Below are positions 15,082-22,986 of a stretch of 64,000 nucleotides of DNA, in pieces. The translations under genes were made by a program, and so were the position numbers. The DNA comes from CAWELS01 sp964468205. GTDB lineage: Bacteria > Acidobacteriota > Terriglobia > Bryobacterales > Bryobacteraceae. The stretch covers positions 124,001 through 188,000 of the forward strand of contig CAYXVG010000003.1 of assembly GCA_964468205.1 (NCBI GenBank), read 5' to 3'. Numbering within the stretch: the first letter of the stretch is position 1; the number at the start of each line of letters is the position of its first letter. The notes below the pieces were generated by a model. It ran no database searches and was not told the origin of the DNA. It saw only the letters and a list, made by a program, of their open reading frames with translations.

Positions 15082-16592
15082 AGCGACAATGGATCGTCCC
15101 GGCCTGCGTGTGCCTGCTGGCGGCCCAGGCTGTCCATCTCACCGGCCAGTCTGGCGCCAATCCGCGGGAACTCGCCCTCACCAAGAGCAAGTCGATCGTG
15201 ATCGACAGCCCGGTGGCGATCAATCGCGTGTCGGTCGCCGATCCCGAGATTGTCGAGGCGGTTGGAGTGACGCCGACAGAGGTAGTGCTCAACGGCCGCC
15301 TGCCCGGCGAGACCAGCGTGATCCTCTGGCAAGAGGGAGGAGGCCGGCTGCTTTTCGATGTCACCGTGAAGGAGCCGCCTCATCTCCTCGAGGCGATTCG
15401 AGAGGAGCTCAAGGAGGAGATGGCCGGTCAGGACGTGCAGTTACGAGTGAAAGACGGCCGGGTATTTCTGCAGGGAACCGTGGACGACCTTGGCGCCTCG
15501 AACCGGGCCGAGGCGATAGCCGCAACTCTGGGCGAACCGGTCAACCTGCTGCAGGTGAGGGTGCCGGGGCAGGAGCAGCAAATCCTGCTCAAGGTGAAAT
15601 TCGCAAGCGTCGAGCGAAACGCGGGGCGCGAACTCGGAGCGAACTTCTTCTCGACCGGTGCGGGACGGACAATTGGACGAACGACCACCGGACAGTTCTC
15701 TCCCCCAAACCTTGATAGTCTGGATAACACTGGCACTCAGGAGTGGACTCTCTCAGATGCACTGAACATTTTCCTTTTCCGTCCGGATTGGGACTTCGGA
15801 ATGACGCTCAAGCTCCTCCAGGAGAAAGGTCTACTCGAGGTGCTCGCCGAGCCGAACGTGCTGGCGATCAATGGCAAGAAAGCCAGCTTCCTGGCTGGCG
15901 GGGAGTTCCCGTTCCCGGTGGTGCAAGGTTCGGCGTTTGGCGGCGTTGGAGCGGTGACCATCCAATGGCGCGAGTTCGGCATCCGGCTCGATTTTCGGCC
16001 GCGGATTACACCCCAGGGCACTATCCGGCTGATGGTGGCGCCCGAGGTGAGCGCGCTCGACTTCGCCAACGGGCTCCAGGTGCAGGGCTTTATTATACCG
16101 AGCCTCGACAGCCGCAAGATTTCCACCGAGATCGAGCTGGAGGACGGCCAGAGTTTCGCCATCGCCGGGCTCATGGATAACCGCATGCGGAACAACCTGA
16201 AAAAGATCCCCGGGCTCGGCGACATCCCTTACATCGGCAAGATTTTCCAGTCTCAGGAATTACAAAAGGAAAAGGCCGAACTCCTGGTGCTGGTAACGCC
16301 AGAAGTCGTATATCCCATTCCAGCGGGTCATCCACATCCCGAGCTCGAGTTTCCGCAGCCCTTCATTGAGGAAGGCGGACAAACGATGCCGCGAACTCCA
16401 GGGATTGAGTCGACGGGCCGGGTGGTGGCTACTCCCGTGCGGGAGACGATGCCCGTGGACGCTCTTCGTCAGGCGCAGGAGACGCTGGCCGTGGAAGAGG
16501 CCCCGACCTTCTCGGGTTATTCGCCGAACCTGCAGGTCCAGCCGGGACAGGCGCCGGCGATGGGCCCCGCGCCGGTACCGGTTCAGCCCTAG
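15078..16592 (+). CDS. cpaC: Tad secretin CpaC/RcpA
   Basis: 504 residues; outer-membrane secretin through which Flp pili emerge. A signal peptide occupies about residues 1-25. The N-terminal domain reads KSKSIVIDSPVAINRVSVAD, with a BON-like segment around residues 100-160 (VQLRVKDGRVFLQGTVDD). The secretin core (about 260-430) contains LLEVLAEPNVLAINGKKASF, the VGAVTIQWREFGIRLDFRP strand and LEDGQSFAIAGLMDNR. AELLVLVTPEVVYPIPAGHP closes the barrel domain. The Pro-rich tail (about 430-504) is not conserved in the family. Confidence 0.94.
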   Translation: MKRQWIVPACVCLLAAQAVHLTGQSGANPRELALTKSKSIVIDSPVAINRVSVADPEIVEAVGVTPTEVVLNGRLPGETSVILWQEGGGRLLFDVTVKEPPHLLEAIREELKEEMAGQDVQLRVKDGRVFLQGTVDDLGASNRAEAIAATLGEPVNLLQVRVPGQEQQILLKVKFASVERNAGRELGANFFSTGAGRTIGRTTTGQFSPPNLDSLDNTGTQEWTLSDALNIFLFRPDWDFGMTLKLLQEKGLLEVLAEPNVLAINGKKASFLAGGEFPFPVVQGSAFGGVGAVTIQWREFGIRLDFRPRITPQGTIRLMVAPEVSALDFANGLQVQGFIIPSLDSRKISTEIELEDGQSFAIAGLMDNRMRNNLKKIPGLGDIPYIGKIFQSQELQKEKAELLVLVTPEVVYPIPAGHPHPELEFPQPFIEEGGQTMPRTPGIESTGRVVATPVRETMPVDALRQAQETLAVEEAPTFSGYSPNLQVQPGQAPAMGPAPVPVQP

Positions 16593-16607
16593 CGAAAGGA
16601 GATTGCA

Positions 16608-17783
16608 TTGTATCCACTCACCGCGGCGGTGATCATCTCAAACAGCGACACCTGGGACGAGGTGCAGGAGTTGCTGCGCCAGAGCACGATTCGCGTCGTG
16701 CTCGAGCTACCCGGCGTCGCGGCCGTCCAGGATCTTCGTGAACGCCTGGTCAACGCCCGTCCGGATGTTGTCCTGCTCGATATTCAAGACCTGAGCCGCA
16801 CCGAGGTCTCGGAGTTCATCTGGCAGATCCGCAAGGTGCCGGGCGAACCGGAGGTGATTGCGGTCCACCGCGAAGCGGACGCCGAATTGATTCTTTCCGC
16901 GGTTCGTGCCGGCGCGGCGGAGTATCTGCACCCCCCGTTCGCCGAGCCGCTGAAGGCCGCGCTCGAGAGAATTGCCGGCGCGAAGGAGAAAAGCGAACAG
17001 TCGGCCGGGAAGGATACACCCGGCGGCAAAGCGGTCGCCGTCCTCTCGGCCAAGGGTGGCTGCGGCGCAACCACGATTTCCTGCCACCTCGCTGTCAACC
17101 TCCACCAGATCAACAAACAGCACGTCTTGCTTGCGGATCTTGACCTCACCGCGGGAATTATTCGCAAGCTTCTGCAACCCGGCTCCCGGTACTCGATCGT
17201 GGACGCGACCAGTAATGTCCAGCGGCTGGACGCCACCTACTGGCGCGCCCTCGTTTCGAATGGTTCGCACGGAGTCGAGGTGTTGGCCGGTCCGGTGGAG
17301 CCGCTCGTCCTTGCCCGTCCGAGCGCCCAATCGCTTCGCCAGGTTTTGCGCTTCGTGCGCTCGCAATACGATTGGAGCGTCATAGACATCGGCCGGGGAC
17401 TGGCTTCCGAAACCGTGGCGGTGATCGAGGAGGTGGACGAAACGCTGCTCGTTACGACGATGGACGTTCCTTCTCTCCACCAAGCCAAGCGAATTATCAA
17501 GTGCCTTTCGGGGTCGTTCCACGCCAAGAAGAGCTTGCGCCTGGTGGTCAACCGTGTGACCAAGACCCCGGAGATTTCCATGGAGGAGTTACAAAACATC
17601 CTTGGAATGAGCGTCTACGCCACGATCCCCAACGACTACCGCTCCTTGAGCGAGGCGTATTCGGAGGGGCGGCTGCTCACCGGGAACAGTCCGTTGTGCC
17701 GGCGTCTGGCCGGCTTGGCGGAAAAGGTCGCTGGAGTCCCGGCCAAACCCAAGAAGGCGTGGCTCTCGTTGTTCGGATCGTGA
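16608..17783 (+). CDS. cpaE: CpaE/TadZ-like pilus localisation ATPase
   Basis: 391 residues from TTG 16608, which sits 6 bases after an AGGAG box. The N-terminal receiver-like domain (about 1-125) has an Asp in DVVLLDIQ but lacks the usual beta-5 Lys, so it is probably a pseudo-receiver. A MinD/ParA-like ATPase domain starts near residue 140 with the deviant Walker A LSAKGGCGATTISCHLAV, followed by HVLLADLDLTAG. CpaE/TadZ proteins direct the Tad machine to its site, usually a pole. It lies 15 bases after cpaC and 17 before cpaF. Confidence 0.9.
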   Translation: MYPLTAAVIISNSDTWDEVQELLRQSTIRVVLELPGVAAVQDLRERLVNARPDVVLLDIQDLSRTEVSEFIWQIRKVPGEPEVIAVHREADAELILSAVRAGAAEYLHPPFAEPLKAALERIAGAKEKSEQSAGKDTPGGKAVAVLSAKGGCGATTISCHLAVNLHQINKQHVLLADLDLTAGIIRKLLQPGSRYSIVDATSNVQRLDATYWRALVSNGSHGVEVLAGPVEPLVLARPSAQSLRQVLRFVRSQYDWSVIDIGRGLASETVAVIEEVDETLLVTTMDVPSLHQAKRIIKCLSGSFHAKKSLRLVVNRVTKTPEISMEELQNILGMSVYATIPNDYRSLSEAYSEGRLLTGNSPLCRRLAGLAEKVAGVPAKPKKAWLSLFGS

Positions 17784-17800
17784 AAGAAAGGTGAACCGCA

Positions 17801-19159
17801 ATGGCTAGCGCACCAGAACCGTCAAGATCGCCGGTTAGAATGGATCCCGGCTGGGTAAGCCGGCTGTTCGAGGATCAGCCGATTTCGAGCGAGTATCAGG
17901 AACTGAAATTCACCCTGCACCGCAAGTTGCTCGACCGGGTGAACCTGGAGGCGGTCTCTATCCTGCCCGACGAGCGTATCCGGGAAGAAATCCGCTCCGC
18001 GGTAGCCACTCTTCTTGACGAGGAAGACACTCCGCTGAATATCGCGGAACGGGATCGCATCATCGAGGAAGTGATGCACGAGGTCTTTGGTCTCGGTCCG
18101 CTCGAGCCGCTGCTTCAAGATCAGACGATCTCGGACATTCTGGTCACAACGCCGCGGCTGGTCTATGTCGAACGGAACGGCCGCCTTTACCGTACTCCGG
18201 TGGAGTTCAAGGACGACGGGCATCTCATCCGGATCATCGAGAAGATCGTATCTCAGGTTGGCCGGCGGATTGACGAGTCCTCCCCCATGGTCGACGCCCG
18301 ATTGCCGGATGGATCCCGCGTCAACGCCGTGATCCATCCCGTGGCGGTTGACGGGCCGATGCTTTCCATCCGCCGTTTCGGCCGCTCCCCCCTCACATCC
18401 GACGATCTGAGGCGGAGTCTCACTCTTACCGATCCAATGCTCGACCTCTTGAAAGCGTGTGTCGCGGCCCGCCTGAACATCGTGATCTCGGGCGGAACGG
18501 GAGCTGGAAAAACCACGCTCCTGAACGTGCTCTCCTCTCACATCTCGGAGAACGAGAGAATCGTCACCATCGAGGACGCCGCCGAACTGCAGATGCGGCA
18601 GATTCACGTGGGACGTATGGAGACGCGCCCCCCGAATATCGAGGGCCGGGGCGCCATCAAGATGCGCCAACTCGTCATCAACGCTCTTCGTATGCGGCCC
18701 GACCGTATCATCGTCGGCGAGGTTCGCGGCGAGGAGGCCCTTGACATGATGCAAGCCATGAATACCGGCCACGACGGATCGCTGACTACGGTGCACTGCA
18801 ACAGCCCGCGTGACGCCATCTCCCGGCTCGAGGTGATGGTGGGCATGGCAAACGCGAATATGGGGATCCATTCCATCCGCCAGCAAGTAAGTTCCGCGGT
18901 GGACCTGTTTGTCCACATCGCGCGATTCAGCGACGGCAGCCGCCGGGTCACCCACGTCACCGAGTGCGTCGGGATGGAGGGAGACGCGGTGACGACGCAG
19001 GATGTCTTTCTATTCGAGAAGACCGGCGTCACCCCGGACGGCCGGGTCCTGGGACGCTTTCGCGCCACGGGTATACGCCCGAAGTTCTATGACAAACTGA
19101 GGGCCGCCGGGCACCAGTTGCCCCCGAACATTTTCCAGACCATCGTGGAGATTCAATGA
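17801..19159 (+). CDS. cpaF: Pilus assembly ATPase CpaF/TadA
   Basis: 452 residues; the cytoplasmic secretion ATPase of the VirB11/PulE superfamily that powers pilus assembly. The N-terminal domain precedes an ATPase core with Walker A ISGGTGAGKTTLLNVLSSH (about residue 230), an Asp box around IVTIEDAAELQM, Walker B-like DRIIVGEVRGEEALDMMQAM, and a His box NTGHDGSLTTVHCNSPRDAI. All key motifs are intact and the length is typical. The ATG at 17801 follows AAAGG. It should work with TadB and TadC encoded directly downstream. Confidence 0.95.
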   Translation: MASAPEPSRSPVRMDPGWVSRLFEDQPISSEYQELKFTLHRKLLDRVNLEAVSILPDERIREEIRSAVATLLDEEDTPLNIAERDRIIEEVMHEVFGLGPLEPLLQDQTISDILVTTPRLVYVERNGRLYRTPVEFKDDGHLIRIIEKIVSQVGRRIDESSPMVDARLPDGSRVNAVIHPVAVDGPMLSIRRFGRSPLTSDDLRRSLTLTDPMLDLLKACVAARLNIVISGGTGAGKTTLLNVLSSHISENERIVTIEDAAELQMRQIHVGRMETRPPNIEGRGAIKMRQLVINALRMRPDRIIVGEVRGEEALDMMQAMNTGHDGSLTTVHCNSPRDAISRLEVMVGMANANMGIHSIRQQVSSAVDLFVHIARFSDGSRRVTHVTECVGMEGDAVTTQDVFLFEKTGVTPDGRVLGRFRATGIRPKFYDKLRAAGHQLPPNIFQTIVEIQ

Positions 19160-19169
19160 GAGGTATCAG

Positions 19170-20129
19170 ATGAACATCCTATGGGCCACGATCTTTCTCG
19201 TCCTTTTCGGATTCATCATGTTCGCTGTCGCGCTCGGTTTCCGCATTCTCGAATCCCAGCGCAAACGGACGATCACCAAGACTCTCAAGACCGTCGCTCC
19301 GGAAAAAGCGTACACTGAGCACAACATCCTGCTCGAATACCGCGCTCCCAGTGAATCCCCGCTGGCCCGCGTCAAGGGATTCCGGAAACTGAAAGTAATG
19401 ATCGATGGCGCGGGCCTCGGTTGGAGCATCGAGGGGCTGCTGGTGATGATGGTGGTTTTCGCCGCGATTGGCGCGCTGCTCGGTTACCATTTTCGGGTCT
19501 TCGTCTTTACGGATTGGAGCATTCTGCTTCTCGCGATTCTGTTCGGCGCCCTTCCATGGCTGTTCGTCCGGCACCGGCGCAACCGGAGAATGCAGGAATT
19601 CGAGGAGCAGTTCCCGGAAGCTCTTGACTTCCTTGCCCGTGCGGTGCGGGCGGGACACGCCTTCTCCATCGCCGTCGAAATGCTCGCCAGAGAGGCCCCC
19701 GAGCCTGTTCGATCCGAGTTCCGGAAAGTCTACAGCGAGATGAACCTCGGCGCGTCCGTCGAAGGTGCGCTCAAGAGCCTGATGGTCCGAATTCCTCTGC
19801 TCGATGTTCGCTTCTTTGTCTCCTCCGTGCTCATGCAGAGGAATACCGGCGGAAACCTGGCGGAGATCCTCGTAAAGCTCTCCTATGTAATTCGCGAACG
19901 GTTTCGGCTGAAAGGGCAGGTGCGGGCGCTCTCCGCGCACGGGCGGATCACGGCGCTGGTGATCACTCTCATCCCGCTCGCAGTCCTGATCGGGTTGTCC
20001 ATCATCGCTCCAAACTACCTGACGGACATGGCGCAGGACGAGCATGGAAGATGGATGATCGCCTACGCACTGGCCGGGCAGGTGGTTGGCTACCTGATCA
20101 TGCGGAAGATTATCGACATCAAGGTATAA
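19170..20129 (+). CDS. tadB: Tad inner-membrane platform protein TadB
   Basis: 319 residues with a type II secretion F (GspF) domain: FPEALDFLARAVRAGHAFSI, then FVSSVLMQRNTGGNLAEILV. It has N-terminal helices (about 5-25 and 85-135) and two C-terminal helices (about 255-315). With TadC it forms the inner-membrane base on which CpaF acts. It starts 10 bases after cpaF, and its stop lies 5 bases before tadC. Confidence 0.93.
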   Translation: MNILWATIFLVLFGFIMFAVALGFRILESQRKRTITKTLKTVAPEKAYTEHNILLEYRAPSESPLARVKGFRKLKVMIDGAGLGWSIEGLLVMMVVFAAIGALLGYHFRVFVFTDWSILLLAILFGALPWLFVRHRRNRRMQEFEEQFPEALDFLARAVRAGHAFSIAVEMLAREAPEPVRSEFRKVYSEMNLGASVEGALKSLMVRIPLLDVRFFVSSVLMQRNTGGNLAEILVKLSYVIRERFRLKGQVRALSAHGRITALVITLIPLAVLIGLSIIAPNYLTDMAQDEHGRWMIAYALAGQVVGYLIMRKIIDIKV

Positions 20130-20134
20130 CCGTT

Positions 20135-21073
20135 ATGGCACTACTCATATCCGCGGCATTGTTCGTTTTTCTGATGGCGGCAATCACCATCTACGGGTAC
20201 TATCATTTCGCGCGGCCGGGGCGCGTGTATGAGCAGGTCGGTTACACGCCGTCGACTCACGGAACCGTGATGACGGAGAAGGACGATTTCGGTGTGTCGC
20301 AGACCGTTATCCACGCCCTTCAGTGGGCCGGCGAACAAGTTCCGCTGTCTCCAAAAGACGCATCGGTTACGCGCCGCTATCTTCTTGCCGCCGGCTACCG
20401 TTCGGACCGGGCCCTCGGTGTCTTCTACGGACTGAAGCTTCTCTCCACCGCGGTCTTCCTCGTCCCGGCCATCGTGTTCTACGGCAAAATCGTCCAGGAT
20501 CCGACGCTGAGCAAAGTCCTGGTGGTGGCGATCGCCTTCGCGGGGTTCTATCTGCCGAACCTGGTGCTCGAACAGTTGGTTGACCGCCGCCGCAAGAGGC
20601 TCCGTCTCAGTCTCCCGGACGCTCTGGATCTGATGGTAGTGTGCGTGGAAGCTGGTATCGGCCTTGACCAAGCTCTGGAGTACGTAGCCCGGGAACTGCA
20701 ATGGACGCACAAGGAAATCACGGATGAATTTCGACTGGTCAACCTCGAGATGCGCGCGGGGAAGTCCCGCACCGAGGCGCTCACGAACCTGGGGGAACGA
20801 ACCGGAGAGAAAGAGCTGCGGAAGCTGGTGGCGGTGCTCATTCAGACGGACCGGTTCGGGACCAGCATGGCGGATGCGTTGCGCACCCACTCGGATTTTA
20901 TGCGAGTGCGCCGGCGCCAAGAGGCTGAAGAGAAGGCCGGGAAGGTTTCGGTGAAGCTGATCTTCCCGATCTTCTTCTTTATACTTCCCGCCATCCTTGT
21001 TGTCGGGGCTGGTCCCGCGATCCTCAAACTTGTCAAGGATCTCGGTCCATTACTGCAATCAACCCAGCGATAA
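20135..21073 (+). CDS. tadC: Tad inner-membrane platform protein TadC
   Basis: 312 residues from ATG 20135 (MALLISAALFVFLMA); the longer frame from 20051 overlaps tadB and is rejected. The GspF domain is recognisable by LSLPDALDLMVVCVEAGIGL, LRKLVAVLIQTDRFGTSMA and RVRRRQEAEEKAGKVSVKL. Predicted helices lie at about 3-22, 85-110, 120-145 and 280-305. It pairs with TadB. It is the last clearly conserved gene of the rightward tad operon. Confidence 0.93.
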   Translation: MALLISAALFVFLMAAITIYGYYHFARPGRVYEQVGYTPSTHGTVMTEKDDFGVSQTVIHALQWAGEQVPLSPKDASVTRRYLLAAGYRSDRALGVFYGLKLLSTAVFLVPAIVFYGKIVQDPTLSKVLVVAIAFAGFYLPNLVLEQLVDRRRKRLRLSLPDALDLMVVCVEAGIGLDQALEYVARELQWTHKEITDEFRLVNLEMRAGKSRTEALTNLGERTGEKELRKLVAVLIQTDRFGTSMADALRTHSDFMRVRRRQEAEEKAGKVSVKLIFPIFFFILPAILVVGAGPAILKLVKDLGPLLQSTQR

Positions 21074-21122
21074 GAGAGCGGGAAGGGTCATACAGCAATT
21101 TTTGAAGGAGAAGATAACAGTT

Positions 21123-21221
21123 ATGGATAGCACCCTGATTAACACACTGCTTTGGATTGGCGCGGGAGTCTGTCTCGTGCTCTACTTGATGCGCCGCCGG
21201 AAACGCAAGATCTCTGAGTGA
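21123..21221 (+). CDS. 32-residue single-helix membrane peptide following tadC
   Basis: The frame MDSTLINTLLWIGAGVCLVL, then YLMRRRKRKISE, runs from ATG 21123 to TGA 21221. One hydrophobic helix is followed by a strongly basic RRRKRK tail, as in small membrane regulators with the C-terminus in the cytoplasm. AAGGAG at 21105-21110 lies 12 bases upstream, a long but usable spacing. It sits 49 bases after tadC on the same strand. No family is recognised. The evidence is coding appearance, ribosome-binding site and context only. Confidence 0.55.
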   Translation: MDSTLINTLLWIGAGVCLVLYLMRRRKRKISE

Positions 21222-21227
21222 TGCTCC

Positions 21228-21521
21228 TCAGGCGGCTGCAAGCCGGTTGAGTTCAAAGAGAATTACTCCGAGATTCCAAATCACCAACCCGGCGTACCAG
21301 TAGTTGATCCATCGGATCACGCGATGACGCTTTAGCCAGAGGCATGCGGCCACCAGGGCGACGGCGACGAGCTTGGAGAGGATGACTCCAACTTCAGGTC
21401 CCGCATTCATGAGCAGCCGGATGAAGGGGCTCGCCTCGCCCGCTCCAAGGCGGAAGCCGACCACCGTGGTAAGAAAATCCAGAATCTGGAGATATAGGAA
21501 AGCCTGAATTTGCAGTGCCAT
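21228..21521 (-). CDS. Small four-helix membrane protein, DUF5658-like
   Basis: 97 residues that are mostly membrane helices. LQILDFLTTVVGFRLGAGEA, then SPFIRLLM, near the N-terminus resembles the DUF5658 pattern remembered as D-x-x-T-T-x-x-G-x-x-x-G-x-x-E-x-(N/S)-P. Function is unknown. It is convergent with the small peptide gene (6-base gap) and 142 bases downstream of the prepilin peptidase stop on the same strand. Its placement inside the pilus locus may be incidental. Confidence 0.65.
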   Translation of the reverse strand: MALQIQAFLYLQILDFLTTVVGFRLGAGEASPFIRLLMNAGPEVGVILSKLVAVALVAACLWLKRHRVIRWINYWYAGLVIWNLGVILFELNRLAAA

Positions 21522-21663
21522 GTGTCTAAGGTGCTAGCCGTGTCTACGGTCCTTCTCTGAGATGATCGGCTGGAGCGGGGAGAATCATTATGCTCCAAGA
21601 GCAGTAAGACAATAAGACCGAGGCTACGAGCAGTCGTCAGTACCAAGGTACTACTAACTATGG

Positions 21664-22218
21664 TTAATTCACAAGTCCTATTTTTCTTGCACTCAGGTAG
21701 GCGATTACTCCTAGTCCGATCGCGAGGCCATGCGGCATGCGCAAAGCCTTTTCGCTGCGAACGTCAAGCTCTTCGCGGTCAGCGTACGGGGCCCGGAACC
21801 GAATCAGTGAGTAGACGATGAAGCCGATGTTCCAGAAAGTCTGGCGCAATCTTCCCCGGGAAACCGTCAGCAGGAGCGCAAACACGGCGCCGATGACTGC
21901 CGAGAAGCAGAACACCCAGAACCAGTGCCACCAACCCGCTATTGCTCCCAGCGCTCCCATCAACTTCACGTCTCCTGCTCCCATCGCCCGTACCAGATAC
22001 AGCAGGAAATATACTCCGAAGCCGACTGCGAGTCCAATCCCGGCCGTCTTCAGGCCAGCCCAGCCGTCCAACCAGAGGTGGATGCCAATTCCGGCGACCA
22101 GACCAGCCAAGACCAGCCGGTTCGGGATCCTGCGACTCCGGATGTCGAACACCGCCGCCGTGATGGCCAGCACTGCCATCGCAATTTCCTGCACCGGGTG
22201 CAAAGCAACTGATTCCAT
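21664..22218 (-). CDS. cpaA: A24-family prepilin peptidase (TadV/CpaA)
   Basis: 184 residues; inner-membrane aspartyl protease that cleaves Flp and TadE-type prepilin leaders. The two catalytic aspartates are visible in AAVFDIRSRRIPNRLVL (about residue 24) and RAMGAGDVKLMGALGA (about residue 83). About six hydrophobic segments are present. As in other TadV proteins, there is no N-terminal methyltransferase domain. It lies on the opposite strand to the tadB/tadC genes, at the edge of the locus. Expected substrates are the two Flp pilins and both TadE-like proteins. Confidence 0.92.
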   Translation of the reverse strand: MESVALHPVQEIAMAVLAITAAVFDIRSRRIPNRLVLAGLVAGIGIHLWLDGWAGLKTAGIGLAVGFGVYFLLYLVRAMGAGDVKLMGALGAIAGWWHWFWVFCFSAVIGAVFALLLTVSRGRLRQTFWNIGFIVYSLIRFRAPYADREELDVRSEKALRMPHGLAIGLGVIAYLSARKIGLVN

Positions 22219-22308
22219 CGGACTCTCCGCCTCCCAGCGGAGACTTCTGAGACTATCGCATCCGGAACATCAATTCCACCTGCCCCAGGCGCCTGGAGGA
22301 AACGGCAA

Positions 22309-22929
22309 ATGAGTGTGACCGAGCGTAGCGACACTTTTGTTGACTACTACGAGCTGCTGCAGATCAGTCCTAATGCGGAATCCGAGACCGTCCAGCGTGT
22401 TTATCGTATGCTGGCGGCCCGCTTCCACCCGGATAACCCGGAAACCGGCGACAAGGACATTTTCGTGCTGCTGCACGAAGCCTACGAAACGCTACGCGAT
22501 CCCGAGCGCCGCGCCAGCTACGATCTGGTGTATCGCGCGCGGCATATCGAGCCCCTCAGCGTTTTCAACCTTAAGGAATTCGCCCAGGGTATCGACGGGG
22601 AGGCAAACCGCCGCCTCGGGGTACTCTGCCTGCTCTATAACCGGCGCCGCGCGAACCCCGATAATCCGGGCCTCTCGCTCCTCGACTTCGAAACGCTGAT
22701 GTCATTTCCCCGCGAGCACTTGGTGTTCACTTTGTGGTACCTCAAGGACCGCAAGTTGCTCATGCAGGCCGAGGGCAGCGACTACGCGATCACGGTGGAC
22801 GGAGTGGACTATGTCGAGACTCACATCCCGAAACACGACATTCTGTACAAGCTGCTAAAATCCGCCGAGACCGGTACCACTCCCCGGGCCGCTCCGCTCG
22901 ACCCAGTGGAGGCGTTACGGTATGACTAG
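22309..22929 (+). CDS. J-domain protein with C-terminal winged-helix-like domain
   Basis: 206 residues. A J domain spans about residues 11-75: DYYELLQISPNAESETVQRV, the HPD motif in ARFHPDNPE, and YETLRDPERRASYDL. There is no Gly/Phe region and no zinc-finger domain, so it is not a DnaJ chaperone proper. Residues about 95-175 read like a winged helix: RRLGVLCLLYNRR, LVFTLWYLKDRKLLMQ, then DYAITVDGVDYVE, matching a wing and an ITxxGxxxVE end. It presumably recruits DnaK to a DNA- or protein-bound target. The start at 22309 is an ATG with no strong ribosome-binding site. Confidence 0.78.
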   Translation: MSVTERSDTFVDYYELLQISPNAESETVQRVYRMLAARFHPDNPETGDKDIFVLLHEAYETLRDPERRASYDLVYRARHIEPLSVFNLKEFAQGIDGEANRRLGVLCLLYNRRRANPDNPGLSLLDFETLMSFPREHLVFTLWYLKDRKLLMQAEGSDYAITVDGVDYVETHIPKHDILYKLLKSAETGTTPRAAPLDPVEALRYD

Positions 22930-22986
22930 TACGTGACTCCGCATCAGCAGAGCGGCATGACGGTCCGGCCGGTCTGGAAACTCCCG

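Noticed and set aside
17822..18955. A 377-codon leftward open frame inside cpaF
   Set aside because: Antisense shadow of a high-G+C gene; cpaF carries complete ATPase motifs.
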